A stretch of DNA of 64,000 bases, from the NCBI RefSeq assembly GCF_002001045.1, contig NZ_MUNR01000012.1, positions 517,044-581,043 on the forward strand, in the 5' to 3' direction. The stretch comes from Rhodanobacter sp. C01 (GTDB taxonomy: Bacteria; Pseudomonadota; Gammaproteobacteria; Xanthomonadales; Rhodanobacteraceae). This document shows, one piece after another, positions 50,408 to 61,219 of this stretch; position 1 is the first letter of the stretch, and each line of letters opens with the position of its first letter. Position numbers and translations under genes: made by a program. Below the pieces are notes generated by a model. The model saw only the letters and a program-made list of their open reading frames with translations, had not been told where the DNA came from and searched no databases.

Positions 50408-52798
50408 TCAGTGCAGATTGTCGAGCAGGCGCTTGGCGACATCCTGCTGCATCTGGCTGCCTTCCTTCATCACTTCACTCAGCATGGCGCGGGCACCGTC
50501 GGCATCGCCCATGTCCAGGTAGGCGCGGGCCAGGTCGAGTTTGGTATCGACCGGATCGTCGGTGAACTCGCCCAGGTCGCTGTCATGGCCATCCGTGTGA
50601 TGCGTGTTGGCCGCGTCATCGAAATGCCACTGCGAAGTTGCCTCGGCAGCCGGAACCTCATGCACCTCCGGCGCATTCGTATCCGATGCCGGCGAAACAG
50701 CGGCCGCCACTGCGGCAGCCTGATGCGATGCCGAATTCACGGCCGCCGGATGAGTCAGATCGAAGTTGAAGCTGTACTCGCTGACCATCTTGGGTTCCTG
50801 TGCCGGCAATGGCGGCGGCGTCGAGGAAGCCCGCGCCGCTGCACCATCATCGGCGGCATAGTCGTCGATGTCGAACGCGCGGCGCGCCTCGGTTTCCTCG
50901 TGACCCGGCAATTCGGGGTGGTGGTCGAACAACGGATGACCCGGCACCAGATCCTCGCCCATGTGCACCACGTCCTGCCACTCATCCTGCTGCGGATCGG
51001 TGATGTGGGCATGCATCGCTTCGGCAGCCGCCTCGAAGTGCTCGACATCGCGCCGCGAGTAGTACAGGGTGACCAGTTCCAGATGCAGCCCGATGTCGTC
51101 CGGATGCTCGGCCAACTGGTCGAGCAGCTCTTCCTGATCGACGTCGTCGCCACTGGCAAAACCCTGCCCGCCTGCAGGCGCCGTGCCGAAGCGGTCAGCC
51201 AGTGACGTGGCGGATTTCGCCGCCAACCCCGCCGAAGATTTGCGCCTGCGGCCGAGCAAGGCCAACAGGAGCAGCACCACGATCGCGCCAGCACCGGCTG
51301 CCCAGGCCCATGTCTGCATGTACCAGGGCTGCTCGATCACCGGTGCCGGGCTCGGTGGCGGAACAACGTGTTTGACTGCCGGCTTGACTACAGGCTTGGG
51401 TGGTGCGGCTACGACCGCAGCAGTTGTCGATGCGTGAGCGGGTGCGCTCGAAGCCGCGGCCACCGGGGCTGCAGCCGTCGCAGTGGAACCTGCAGCGACG
51501 GGCGCTCCGCTTGGGCTGACCGCCGTGCTGGCGGCCTCCGGCTTGGCCTGCGACGAAGCAGTCGCCACGCTGGTGCTCGTTACAGGTTTGGCTATCGTCG
51601 CGGCACTTGCCGGCGCCGTCACCGGCAGACCGGCGGCCTTGCGCGCAGCAGCCAGCTTGCTCTGCAATTCGGCGATCTCGCTGTCCTTGAGCGACAACAG
51701 ATGCTCGTTCTTGGTGTTGATGTCCGTCAGGTCCTTGAGACGGGTCTTCAGATCGGCACCCTGCTGCTGCAGGCTGGCCAGGCTTTCCTGGGTACGCAGC
51801 AGATCCTGGCGCAGACTGGCGGCGGACTTGTCGCCCTTGCCTCCGGCGTTGCTGCCTCCCTGAGCTGCACTGACGTCCTTTGCCGGTACCAGCGCGAGGC
51901 GATCGCCACCACCAGCGGACACGTTGCCAGGTGCACTGGAGGCGGATGCACGGGTCGCCGCATCGGCCACGACCGCTGGCTTGCCCGGCGTACCGGCGCG
52001 CCAGTCACTGTTCTGGCGACGCACTTCGGCGACAGCCGCAGCGATCGTCATGGCCTGGGCTTCCGTCGAGGTCGGTACGCGCAGCACGGCACCACTCTTC
52101 AGCGCATTGATGTTGTCGCGATAAAAAGCCTCCGGGTTGGCCTGCTTGAGCGCCAGCATCATCTGCTGCACATCGACACCGCTCGGCGCCGTACTGCGGG
52201 CGATCGAGGACAGGGTCTGACCGTGCGCGACGGGCCCGTACTGGCCATTGCTGGCAGTGGCAGCCGTTGGGGCGGGCGAAACCGCATGTGCCGGCTTCGG
52301 CGCAGCGGCAGGCGTGGCAGCGACGGGCCGCCTCGGGGTCACGGGTTCGCTCCTGCGCTCGACACGGGTCTGTGCAGCGGCAGTGGAAGCTGCGCTGGAT
52401 GTCCCGGGCGGATCAAGCAGGATGGCAAACTCGCGCACGCTCTTGCCGGCGGCGTGACTGTTCACCTCGATCAGCAGGTCGAGGTAGGGATCGTCCACCG
52501 CCACGCTGCTGGTGATGCGGATGACCGGATGGTCGCTGCCGGCGTTGGCGACACTGAAATGCAACGGGATCGTGGTGCGGCCACCGGTGATGCCCGCATG
52601 GGCGAAATCCTCGCTGGAGGCCAGCTGGACGGTAAGGTTCTGCAGCTCCGCCGGATTGGCCGGATGCAGCGGGATTTCCGCCAGCAACGGTTGTCCCAGC
52701 GCCGATTTGACCTGGATCTGACCCAGGTCCAGCGCCATCACCTGGCTGCTGCCCAGTGCCAATGCCATCCATATCGACAACTTCAACGAACGATTCAT
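50408..52798 (-). CDS. fimV: FimV/HubP-family polar peptidoglycan-binding protein
   Basis: 796 aa. A signal peptide ends at about residue 22 (MALDLG), followed by the FimV N-terminal domain ([32 protein letters not shown]). A LysM region lies at about 186-240 ([16 protein letters not shown]). A Ser/Ala/Pro-rich part precedes a membrane segment near 495-515 ([19 protein letters not shown]), then acidic cytoplasmic repeats and the FimV C-terminal domain ([19 protein letters not shown]). It organises polar type IV pilus machinery and cell-pole proteins. Confidence 0.93.
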   Translation of the reverse strand: MNRSLKLSIWMALALGSSQVMALDLGQIQVKSALGQPLLAEIPLHPANPAELQNLTVQLASSEDFAHAGITGGRTTIPLHFSVANAGSDHPVIRITSSVAVDDPYLDLLIEVNSHAAGKSVREFAILLDPPGTSSAASTAAAQTRVERRSEPVTPRRPVAATPAAAPKPAHAVSPAPTAATASNGQYGPVAHGQTLSSIARSTAPSGVDVQQMMLALKQANPEAFYRDNINALKSGAVLRVPTSTEAQAMTIAAAVAEVRRQNSDWRAGTPGKPAVVADAATRASASSAPGNVSAGGGDRLALVPAKDVSAAQGGSNAGGKGDKSAASLRQDLLRTQESLASLQQQGADLKTRLKDLTDINTKNEHLLSLKDSEIAELQSKLAAARKAAGLPVTAPASAATIAKPVTSTSVATASSQAKPEAASTAVSPSGAPVAAGSTATAAAPVAAASSAPAHASTTAAVVAAPPKPVVKPAVKHVVPPPSPAPVIEQPWYMQTWAWAAGAGAIVVLLLLALLGRRRKSSAGLAAKSATSLADRFGTAPAGGQGFASGDDVDQEELLDQLAEHPDDIGLHLELVTLYYSRRDVEHFEAAAEAMHAHITDPQQDEWQDVVHMGEDLVPGHPLFDHHPELPGHEETEARRAFDIDDYAADDGAAARASSTPPPLPAQEPKMVSEYSFNFDLTHPAAVNSASHQAAAVAAAVSPASDTNAPEVHEVPAAEATSQWHFDDAANTHHTDGHDSDLGEFTDDPVDTKLDLARAYLDMGDADGARAMLSEVMKEGSQMQQDVAKRLLDNLH

Positions 52799-52963
52799 CG
52801 CGTGCTCCCCCGAACGATCCCTGGCGCCATTCTTGGTGTTGCCGCCGTGACGGCTGCTGCCCCAAACGAGATGCCACTTTAGTTATATGCAGGCCAATCA
52901 ACAATAGCCGGGACGAATACTTGCAACGCATTGCTGCAGTGCGTTCTCACCGCTACGAAGCTT

Positions 52964-53266
52964 TCAGTGCTGTTTGACCGGCGGCTTGGCATGCAAGGCA
53001 TCCAGCTGCTTTTGCAGGTCGGCAATCGCCTGATCCTGCTGCTGCAGGCGCTCACTGGCCCGCTTGCTGTCCGATTCCTGCGTGGCGACATCCTGTTCCA
53101 GCCGCTTCACCTCGGCCTGGTGCTGCGCCAGACGCTGCCGAGTCTGGGTCGATACCTGCGCAGAAGTCTGCCCGTCGACCGGATGCGACAGAGGGCTGCT
53201 GTCGACCGCCCAAGCTGCCGACATCGTCATGAATCCAAATACGCCCACGAATAAACAATAACGCAT
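52964..53266 (-). CDS. Small exported coiled-coil protein, unknown function
   Basis: 100 aa. Signal peptide (cleavage near AWA), then a single coiled coil from about residue 40 (RQRLAQHQAEVKRLEQ and RASERLQQQDQAIADLQKQL). It starts one base after the asd stop, so it is co-translated with asd, and is followed by fimV 165 bp later. I do not recognise the family. Confidence 0.6.
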   Translation of the reverse strand: MRYCLFVGVFGFMTMSAAWAVDSSPLSHPVDGQTSAQVSTQTRQRLAQHQAEVKRLEQDVATQESDSKRASERLQQQDQAIADLQKQLDALHAKPPVKQH

Positions 53267-53267
53267 C

Positions 53268-54299
<1,032 letters not shown>

Positions 54300-54373
54300 G
54301 ATCTGCTTTCTAATGGGGGGATGAAGCACGCGACATGGCGCGCGGAAAACCTGTCAAGTATACGTCTGGACGG

Positions 54374-55387
54374 CTAGGTGGCCAGACGTTGCATCACCGG
54401 GGCAAGTACCTCGGGATTGATCGGTGTCGGCGGATGCCCGGCATGCGGCCCATGACCCAGCGCCGCAATCAGATTGTCGGCTGCCAATGTGGCCATGGCG
54501 CGGCGGGTATCTTCGGTGGCGCTGGCAATATGCGGGCTCAGCACGACATTCTCGAGCGTGAGCAGGTCGGCATGTACCGCCGGTTCACCCTCGAACACAT
54601 CTAGTCCGGCCGCGCCGAGGCGCCCTTCGCGCAGCGCCAATGCCAGCGCCGCATCATCGACGATGCCGCCACGGGCGATGTTCACCAGCACGGCACGTGG
54701 CTTCATCAGCGCCAGCTCGGCAGCGCCGATCGCGTGACGGTTCTCCGGCGTGAACGGCAGTACCAGCACCAGATGGTCGGACTCACGCAACAGGGTCGGC
54801 TTGTCCACATAACGGGCGCCACAGGATTGTTCCTGCTGCTCCGGCAGGCGATGCCGGTTGTGGTACAGCACCGGCATGCCGAAGCCATGCGCCCGTCGTG
54901 CAATCGCCTGGCCGATCCGACCCATGCCGAGGATGCCCAGCGTCTTGCCGTGCAGGTCGACGCCAAGCCAGTCATCGAAACGCATGCCATGCCACTGCCC
55001 CGCACGCAGCCAGCGCTCGGCCGCGCCCACCCGTCGCGCGGCAGCCAGCAGCAACGCCCAGGCGTAATCGGCCACGCTCTCATTGAGCACCTCGGGCGTG
55101 TTGCTGGCGAGGATGCCGGCGCGGGTAATCGCGGCGATATCGAGATTGTTGTAACCGACACCGAGGTTGGCGATCGCCTTCAGCCGCTCGTTGCCCTCGA
55201 GCACGGCGACATCGACGCGGTCATTCAGACCCAGCAGGGCGCCGTCGAATCCGGCCAGCGCGTTTTTCAGCTGCTCGGTGGACCGCTTCTGGTCGGCAGT
55301 CTCGGCCACCACCTCGAAATACTGTTCGAGTTTCGTCACGATTTCGGGAAAAAGTGGGCGTGACACCCATACACGCTGCCTGTTCAT
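54374..55387 (-). CDS. D-2-hydroxyacid dehydrogenase, GhrB-like
   Basis: 337 aa. NAD fold LGILGMGRIGQAIARRAHG, with catalytic arginine (NIARGGIVDDAAL), glutamate (DVFEGEP) and histidine (SPHIASATE). The substrate range (glyoxylate, hydroxypyruvate or another 2-oxoacid) cannot be fixed from sequence; family resemblance is to GhrB-type reductases. It lies between asd and aroC. Confidence 0.9.
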   Translation of the reverse strand: MNRQRVWVSRPLFPEIVTKLEQYFEVVAETADQKRSTEQLKNALAGFDGALLGLNDRVDVAVLEGNERLKAIANLGVGYNNLDIAAITRAGILASNTPEVLNESVADYAWALLLAAARRVGAAERWLRAGQWHGMRFDDWLGVDLHGKTLGILGMGRIGQAIARRAHGFGMPVLYHNRHRLPEQQEQSCGARYVDKPTLLRESDHLVLVLPFTPENRHAIGAAELALMKPRAVLVNIARGGIVDDAALALALREGRLGAAGLDVFEGEPAVHADLLTLENVVLSPHIASATEDTRRAMATLAADNLIAALGHGPHAGHPPTPINPEVLAPVMQRLAT

Positions 55388-55448
55388 GTTGCCGTCGCCT
55401 CGTCACTGGGGATGGATCTCGTCCGGCGGCTCATCGCGGCGGACGGGA

Positions 55449-56537
55449 TCAGGGAATTCTTGGCGTGACGTCCCCCACGTCACCGCATTGCGCGCGATGA
55501 CGCAGCGCATGATCGATCAGCACCAGCGCCACCATCGCCTCGGCGATGGGCGTGGCACGAATGCCGACGCATGGGTCGTGCCGTCCCTTGGTCACCACCT
55601 CGGTCGGCTCGCCCGCCAGGTTCACGCTGTGGCCCGGGATCAGAATGCTCGATGTGGGCTTGAGCACGATCGAGGCCGTCACTGGCTGACCACTGCTGAT
55701 GCCGCCGAGAATGCCGCCGGCATGATTGGAGGCAAAACCGCTCATGCTCATTTCATCGCGATGCTGGCTGCCGCGCTGGCTGACTGCGGCAAAACCGTCG
55801 CCAATCTCCACGCCCTTGACCGCGTTGATCGACATCAACGCGCTGGCCAGATCGCCGTCCAGCTTGCCGTAGATCGGCTCGCCCCAGCCCGGTGGCACAC
55901 CATTGGCAACCACGTTGACCCGCGCACCGACCGAATCACCGGATTTGCGCAGCGCATTCATGTAGGTTTCCAGCGCGGGCACCTGGGCCGTATCCGGCCA
56001 GAAGAACGGGTTCTGCTCCACCGCATCCCAGTCGAACGCGTCCGGCGTGATCTCGCCGATCTGTGCCAGATAGCCGCGCACCTGCACGCCATGACGTTCG
56101 GCCAGCCACTTCTTGGCAACCACCCCGGCGGCCACCCGCATGGTGGTTTCACGTGCCGAGGAACGCCCGCCACCACGCGGATCGCGGATGCCGTATTTCT
56201 GCCAGTAGGTGTAATCGGCATGACCGGGTCGGAACGTCTGCACGATGTCGCCGTAATCCTTGCTGCGCTGATCGACATTGCGGATCAGCAGCGCGATCGG
56301 CGTGCCCGTCGTCTTGCCTTCGTAAACACCCGAAAGGATCTCCACCTCGTCCGCCTCGTGCCGCTGGGAGGTGTAGCGACTCCTGCCGGTGGCACGACGC
56401 TCCAGATCCTGACGGAATTCTTCGGTACTGATCGGAAGCCCCGGCGGGCAACCGTCGATCACGCAGCCGATCGCCGGGCCGTGGCTTTCGCCGAAGGTGG
56501 TGACAGTGAAGAGCTTGCCGAAGGAATTGCTGGACAC
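55449..56537 (-). CDS. aroC: Chorismate synthase
   Basis: 362 aa from GTG 56537 ([20 protein letters not shown]); the open frame extends ten codons upstream. Signatures: [70 protein letters not shown] and [12 protein letters not shown]. It needs reduced FMN and makes chorismate for aromatic amino acids. It lies downstream of the GNAT and prmB genes on the same strand. Confidence 0.96.
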   Translation of the reverse strand: MSSNSFGKLFTVTTFGESHGPAIGCVIDGCPPGLPISTEEFRQDLERRATGRSRYTSQRHEADEVEILSGVYEGKTTGTPIALLIRNVDQRSKDYGDIVQTFRPGHADYTYWQKYGIRDPRGGGRSSARETTMRVAAGVVAKKWLAERHGVQVRGYLAQIGEITPDAFDWDAVEQNPFFWPDTAQVPALETYMNALRKSGDSVGARVNVVANGVPPGWGEPIYGKLDGDLASALMSINAVKGVEIGDGFAAVSQRGSQHRDEMSMSGFASNHAGGILGGISSGQPVTASIVLKPTSSILIPGHSVNLAGEPTEVVTKGRHDPCVGIRATPIAEAMVALVLIDHALRHRAQCGDVGDVTPRIP

Positions 56538-56599
56538 GGGGTCTGGACGTCCGGAGGAAACCACCACAGCTTAACGCGACAACGCCCCGATCGGGTCGG

Positions 56600-57151
56600 T
56601 CAGTGGGCCCACTGCGCTGCGTGCCACTCGCTGGCCAGCAGCGCGAACACCACGTCATCCACCCACTCGCCGTGCAACCACAGGCTTTCGCGGTAATGAG
56701 CCTCCTGCCGCATGCCCAGCGCGCGCAGCATCGCCATGCTGGCGAGATTGCGCGGATCGACCGAGGCGTGGATGCGACGCCGACCCAACTGGCCAAATAC
56801 CAGTTCGAACGCCGCGCGCACGGCCTCGCAGGCATAGCCGTTGCCCTGATGGGCAGGCGCAATGCTGATTCCAAACTCGACCGGACCCTCGGCATCCGGT
56901 GGCATGTGCATACCAAGGTCGCCAATCAATTCCCCGCCATCACGCAGACGGATCGCGTACTGAAACCAGCTGTCCGGCGTATCCAGCGATGCATCAGCCT
57001 GGCGCTCAATGAAGTCTGCCGCCTCGGTCACGCTGACCGGACGCCAGCCCTGAAAACGTGATACGTCAGGATCAGCGCGATAGTCGAACAACGCCGTGGC
57101 ATCGGCTGGACGCAATGCGTCCAGCCGCAGGCGCAGTGTGCTCAGCTCCAT
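56600..57151 (-). CDS. GNAT N-acetyltransferase (RimJ/RimL-like)
   Basis: 183 aa. ATG at 57151 follows AAGGA. LRLRLDALRPADATALFDYR opens the fold, then LIGDLGMHMPPDAEG and the acetyl-CoA loop IAPAHQGNGYACEAV; RRIHASVDPRNLASMAMLRA closes it. RimJ/RimL types acetylate ribosomal proteins or small amines. It sits between prmB and aroC, where it is not usually found. Confidence 0.88.
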   Translation of the reverse strand: MELSTLRLRLDALRPADATALFDYRADPDVSRFQGWRPVSVTEAADFIERQADASLDTPDSWFQYAIRLRDGGELIGDLGMHMPPDAEGPVEFGISIAPAHQGNGYACEAVRAAFELVFGQLGRRRIHASVDPRNLASMAMLRALGMRQEAHYRESLWLHGEWVDDVVFALLASEWHAAQWAH

Positions 57152-57164
57152 GCCACAAATTCCT

Positions 57165-58091
57165 TCAGGCGATACGGCGTGCCGCGGCAGCCGCATGGAT
57201 CGCCGCAGCGTGCTCGACCAGATCGCGCCGCTCCAGCGCAAAGATGCCCATCTGGCCCACCTTGAATTCGATCCAGATGAACGGGACTTCCGGCAGCAGC
57301 GCAGCCAGCGCGTGTTCGCTCTCGCCTACCTCAACGATCAGCAGGCCGTCGTCGGTCAGGTATTCGGCAGCCTCGTCGAGCATGCGCAGGCACAGGTCCA
57401 GCCCATCGACACCCGAGGTAAGGCCCAGCTTCGGCTCGTGCGCGTACTCGCCCGGCAGCGCGGTGTATTCGTCCTCGGTGACATACGGCGGATTGGAGAC
57501 GATCAGGTCGTAGTGGCGCCCCTTCACTCCTGCGAAAAGATCCGACTGGATCGCCTCGACACGGCCCTCCACGTGCTGGAACACGATGTTCTCGCGCGCC
57601 AGCGACAACGCCTCGTCGCTGATGTCGACGATGTCGACCTGCCAGTCCGGGTTGTACTCGGCCATCGCGATGCCGATGCAGCCGGACCCGGTGCACAGGT
57701 CCAGCGCACGCTCGATGTGGCGCTCGTCCAGCCATGGCGCAAAGCCCGACTCGATCAGCTCGGCGATCGGCGAGCGTGGCACCAGGGCGCGGCGGTCGCT
57801 CTTGAACTTCAACCCGGCGAACCAGGTTTCGCCGACCAGATAGGCCACCGGCAGGCGTTCGCTCACCCGGCGCTCGATCAGCGCCAGCACGTTCTCGCGC
57901 TCGGCCGCGGTGAGCTTGCCCGCGCCATAGGCCGGTGGAATGTCGGGCGGCAAATGCAGGCTGGCCAGTACCAGGTGGGTTGCTTCGTCGATCGGATTGT
58001 CGTGGCTGTGGCCGAAGGTCAACCCGGCCGCCGAAAAGCGGCTGGCACCGTAACGGATGAAGTCGATGATGGAGGCGAGTTCGGCAGTCAC
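57165..58091 (-). CDS. prmB: 50S ribosomal protein L3 N5-glutamine methyltransferase
   Basis: 308 aa from GTG 58091 ([20 protein letters not shown]). SAM-binding [16 protein letters not shown] and the amino-group motif [16 protein letters not shown] are the HemK/PrmB signature. The N-terminal helical part distinguishes PrmB from PrmC. It methylates a glutamine of ribosomal protein L3. It lies 13 bp upstream of the GNAT gene. Confidence 0.94.
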   Translation of the reverse strand: MTAELASIIDFIRYGASRFSAAGLTFGHSHDNPIDEATHLVLASLHLPPDIPPAYGAGKLTAAERENVLALIERRVSERLPVAYLVGETWFAGLKFKSDRRALVPRSPIAELIESGFAPWLDERHIERALDLCTGSGCIGIAMAEYNPDWQVDIVDISDEALSLARENIVFQHVEGRVEAIQSDLFAGVKGRHYDLIVSNPPYVTEDEYTALPGEYAHEPKLGLTSGVDGLDLCLRMLDEAAEYLTDDGLLIVEVGESEHALAALLPEVPFIWIEFKVGQMGIFALERRDLVEHAAAIHAAAAARRIA

Positions 58092-58165
58092 GGCGATCCA
58101 GGAGTGCAACGGAATGGCCGACCATTATAGGGCCTGCAGGCAACTCCACCCCGTATACTGGGCGG

Positions 58166-59005
58166 ATGACTTTCAACGTATTCCTGCAGTACATCCTGCC
58201 GCACCGGGCCCTGTCGAGGGTGGTCTACTGGGCCACACGATGGACCTTTGCACCGTGGAAGAACTGGCTGATCGGCACGATCGTGCGCAATTACAACGTG
58301 AACATGGCCGAGGCGGCGCAACCTGATGCCATGGCCTATCAGCATTTCAATGCGTTCTTTACGCGCAAGTTGAGGCCTGATGCACGTCGCGCGGATGCCG
58401 ATCCAGCCGCCCTGCTTTCACCCGCCGACGGCCGCATCAGCCAGTCCGGCCCGATTGTCGATGGCCGTATCTTCCAGGCCAAGGGGCAGGACTACACCGC
58501 CGCCGAACTGCTCGGTGGCGACGAGACCGCCGCCATACCGTATCGCAACGGCCACTTCGTCACCGTCTACCTGTCACCGCGCGACTACCACCGCGTGCAC
58601 ATGCCGCTGAAAGGCACGCTGAAGGAAACCGTGCACGTGCCCGGCCGCATCTTCAGTGTCGCACCGTTCGCAGTGGCGGCCATTCCGCGGCTGTTCGCGC
58701 GCAACGAGCGGCTGGTCTGCCACTTCGAGGGTGAGCACGGTCCGTTCGTGGTGGTGATGGTGGGTGCGATCCTGGTCTCGTCCGTGGCCACGGTGTGGGA
58801 CGGGCTGGTGATCCCGCCATACGCCTCGTCGATCCGACGCAAGTCATTCATCGGCCAGGGCATCACGCTTGAGCGCTTCGCCGAGATGGCGCGGTTCAAC
58901 ATGGGCTCCACCGTCATCCTGCTGCTGCCTTCCGGCGCGGAGGAGCTTGAAGCATTGCAGCCGCAGCAGGTGGTGCAGGTAGGGCAGCGCCTCGGTCGCG
59001 GCTGA
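58166..59005 (+). CDS. psd: Phosphatidylserine decarboxylase proenzyme
   Basis: 279 aa. The pyruvoyl cleavage site is [10 protein letters not shown], cut before S248, with the PSD landmarks [30 protein letters not shown] and [16 protein letters not shown]. It makes phosphatidylethanolamine at the inner membrane after self-cleavage. The ATG at 58166 follows GGGCGG. It is divergent from prmB. Confidence 0.95.
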   Translation: MTFNVFLQYILPHRALSRVVYWATRWTFAPWKNWLIGTIVRNYNVNMAEAAQPDAMAYQHFNAFFTRKLRPDARRADADPAALLSPADGRISQSGPIVDGRIFQAKGQDYTAAELLGGDETAAIPYRNGHFVTVYLSPRDYHRVHMPLKGTLKETVHVPGRIFSVAPFAVAAIPRLFARNERLVCHFEGEHGPFVVVMVGAILVSSVATVWDGLVIPPYASSIRRKSFIGQGITLERFAEMARFNMGSTVILLLPSGAEELEALQPQQVVQVGQRLGRG

Positions 59006-59042
59006 TCCAAACGGCTCCAACGCAGACTCGCGCCCGGTGAAC

Positions 59043-59074
59043 TGACGTAAAGCGTCATTTTGTGACGCTTTACG
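59043..59074 (+). promoter_or_regulatory. Compound palindrome upstream of the psd-linked small gene
   Basis: CGTAAAGCGTCA, five bases, TGACGCTTTACG: perfect twelve-base arms (59046-59074), preceded by another TGACG (59043-59047), giving three half-sites TGACG-CGTCA-TGACG with five-base spacers. It lies 81 bases before the next ATG and 38 after psd, so it may be an operator or a weak terminator (no T-run). Confidence 0.5.
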
Positions 59075-59154
59075 CGCTACCGCAGTGCAGGTCCCGTTAC
59101 GCTCGTGTCTTCGCCGCAGCGTCAGCGCTGCCGACTCCAGCGACGAGGGGACCC

Positions 59155-59592
59155 ATGCAACTACTCACACCATTCTTCGTGATGATGCGTGCACGCCAGC
59201 TTGGCCGTCAGTTCCGTGATATCGAGCGCAGCATCCGCGCGCTGCCCAAGCGCAATCGCACGCGCCTGAGCACGCTGACCCTGCGCGAGATCGGGCAAGC
59301 CTCGCGCAGCGATTTTCCGCATTTGTATGGCACGCCGCCCGAGGCGCGTTACCAGCCTTGGGGCCAGGGTACCGAAGCCGGTTACGAGCGCGCCTGCTCG
59401 AACAATCCCGAGGTGGCGCTGCGCGGCATCGCGCTGTGGCTGGCCGTGGCCTACCACGAGACCAAGAACTCCCCGCATGCGAGCCTGCAGCCGCAGCATC
59501 GGCAACTGATGCAGTTGCTGCGCGAGTTGAAGGAAGCCCACAGCAGCGGCAGTGTCGCCGAAAGCTGGATGCAGAACAGCGCGGTTGCCTGA
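59155..59592 (+). CDS. Small soluble protein, unknown function
   Basis: 145 aa from the ATG at 59155, which follows GAGGGG. Mostly helical with a basic first part (RQLGRQFRDIERSIRALPKR, NRTRLSTLTLREIG) and YHETKNSPHASLQPQHRQLM. No family recognised. It lies 150 bp after psd, same strand, behind a strong palindrome. Confidence 0.6.
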   Translation: MQLLTPFFVMMRARQLGRQFRDIERSIRALPKRNRTRLSTLTLREIGQASRSDFPHLYGTPPEARYQPWGQGTEAGYERACSNNPEVALRGIALWLAVAYHETKNSPHASLQPQHRQLMQLLRELKEAHSSGSVAESWMQNSAVA

Positions 59593-59614
59593 TCTCAGGC
59601 AGCCGCCGCACGCG

Positions 59615-61111
59615 TCACTGGCAGACCGGCAGCTTCAACACCTGCCCGATGGCGATGTGGTGATGCTTGAGCCCGTTCATCTCGGCGACTTCCTGCACGC
59701 TTGAACAATGCAGGTTGCGCACGATGCTCACCAGCGTATCGCCGCGACGAACCTTGTAGCTCCGGTCCCTGCGCACCACCGGCGCGGGCGGCGGCGATGG
59801 CGGGGCATCGACCACCGGCACCACGGCACTGTGCAGGTCGTGCGCAAGGATCGGCCATGGGCCGTCAACGCAACGGGATGCATAGGCCTTTTCCAGCGGC
59901 TTCGGCAACTGCAGCTGCACACCTGCCGGCTGGGTCACCTGGGGATCGAGGCGCGGATTGAGATTGCGCAGCGTGCGGAACCAGCCGTCACTCATCCCGT
60001 CAGCCGAACCCAGGCACACCGTCAGCTCGGACAATGACGTCGGCCGCTGCAGGGTGATCGAACCGGGCACACCATCGACCCGCGGGAAACGCAGGTTGTA
60101 GCTGTCCGGATGCAGGAACAGCCACGCGGCAGCCAGCACCGCCGGCACATAGTCGCGGGTTTCCTGCGACAACTGGTTGTAGATGCGCGGGTCGTAGAAG
60201 CTGACCGAGGTGTCGTCGCCGACCAGTCGGCGCATGCGACCCTCGCCACCGTTGTAGGCGCCAATCGTGAGTTCGAGGTTGTTGTTGAAGATCTGCAACT
60301 GCTCGTTGAGATATTCGGCATTGGCCCGTGCCGACGCCTGCGGGTCGAAGCGCGTGTCGAAACCGTTGTCCATGCCCAGGCCGAAACGCATGCCGGTGGC
60401 ATACATGAACTGCAGCGGGCCAGCCGCGCCCGAGCGCGACACTGCATGTACCTTGCCGCCCGATTCCTTCGCCATGATGCCGAACAGCAGTGCCTCGGGC
60501 AGATCGGCCTTCTGGTATTGCGGCCACATCTGGTAGCGCAGGTACTGGTAGTTGACGTAGGCATCCATCAACTGCGGCCGCCACTGGGTCAGCCACATCT
60601 CCAGCGCCGCCTTCACCGGGCCATTCATTGCGATCAGCTCGGACAGCTTCTGTCCGTGCAACAGGGTCACGCTGCGCTGCGCAGCCGGCAGGCTGGCTGC
60701 ACCGGTCTTGCCTGCAGCGAGTGCCGCCTGTGACGGATCCACATCGCTGTTCAGATCCGTGCCGTCGCCGAAATCGCCATCCTTCAGGCGCAGCAGACGG
60801 TCAAACACCGAGAAGAACCGTTGCGGATCGCAACCTGGCGTGTTGCCGCAGCGCGCCGATGCCTCCTTCAGCTGGTCCAGCGACCGCGTGAGCGTCAACT
60901 GGGAAGCCTCCGCGTCACCGGCGTGCGACTGCTGCAGGGCGACCTCATAACCCTTGCTGGCCTGGTCGAGCTCGGCGTATAGCGCGTTGACCGGTGCCGA
61001 AGGCTTGCCTCCACCCGTGCTTGCACAGGCGGCCATCAATCCAGGCACCGCTGCAAGCAGTCCCAGACGCAGAAAACGAACAGCAGAACGCAGCACCATC
61101 AGAAACTTCAT
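59615..61111 (-). CDS. Membrane-bound lytic murein transglycosylase, MltD-type
   Basis: 498 aa. Lipoprotein signal with lipobox LMAAC (C29). SLT catalytic domain about 205-330: MAKESGGKVHAVSRSGAAG with E216, followed by PLQFM, NNNLELTIGAYNGGEGRM and YVPAVLAAAWLF. A C-terminal LysM at about 452-497 (YKVRRGDTLVSIVRNLHC). It cleaves peptidoglycan with 1,6-anhydro products. The start at 61111 is the first ATG; the frame extends to a GTG at 61126. It converges on the small gene. Confidence 0.92.
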   Translation of the reverse strand: MKFLMVLRSAVRFLRLGLLAAVPGLMAACASTGGGKPSAPVNALYAELDQASKGYEVALQQSHAGDAEASQLTLTRSLDQLKEASARCGNTPGCDPQRFFSVFDRLLRLKDGDFGDGTDLNSDVDPSQAALAAGKTGAASLPAAQRSVTLLHGQKLSELIAMNGPVKAALEMWLTQWRPQLMDAYVNYQYLRYQMWPQYQKADLPEALLFGIMAKESGGKVHAVSRSGAAGPLQFMYATGMRFGLGMDNGFDTRFDPQASARANAEYLNEQLQIFNNNLELTIGAYNGGEGRMRRLVGDDTSVSFYDPRIYNQLSQETRDYVPAVLAAAWLFLHPDSYNLRFPRVDGVPGSITLQRPTSLSELTVCLGSADGMSDGWFRTLRNLNPRLDPQVTQPAGVQLQLPKPLEKAYASRCVDGPWPILAHDLHSAVVPVVDAPPSPPPAPVVRRDRSYKVRRGDTLVSIVRNLHCSSVQEVAEMNGLKHHHIAIGQVLKLPVCQ

Positions 61112-61219
61112 CCGCACAAAAACCACACCATAGCCGGCACGGCACGCCGACTCAACGATGACGCGACCAGCTGGCCGTGTTGGCTACAATCCCGGTATCA
61201 CCCAGGGAACGGAAACGAG

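Noticed and set aside
55167..56696. 509-codon plus-strand frame
   Set aside because: Antisense to the dehydrogenase and aroC; no motif.
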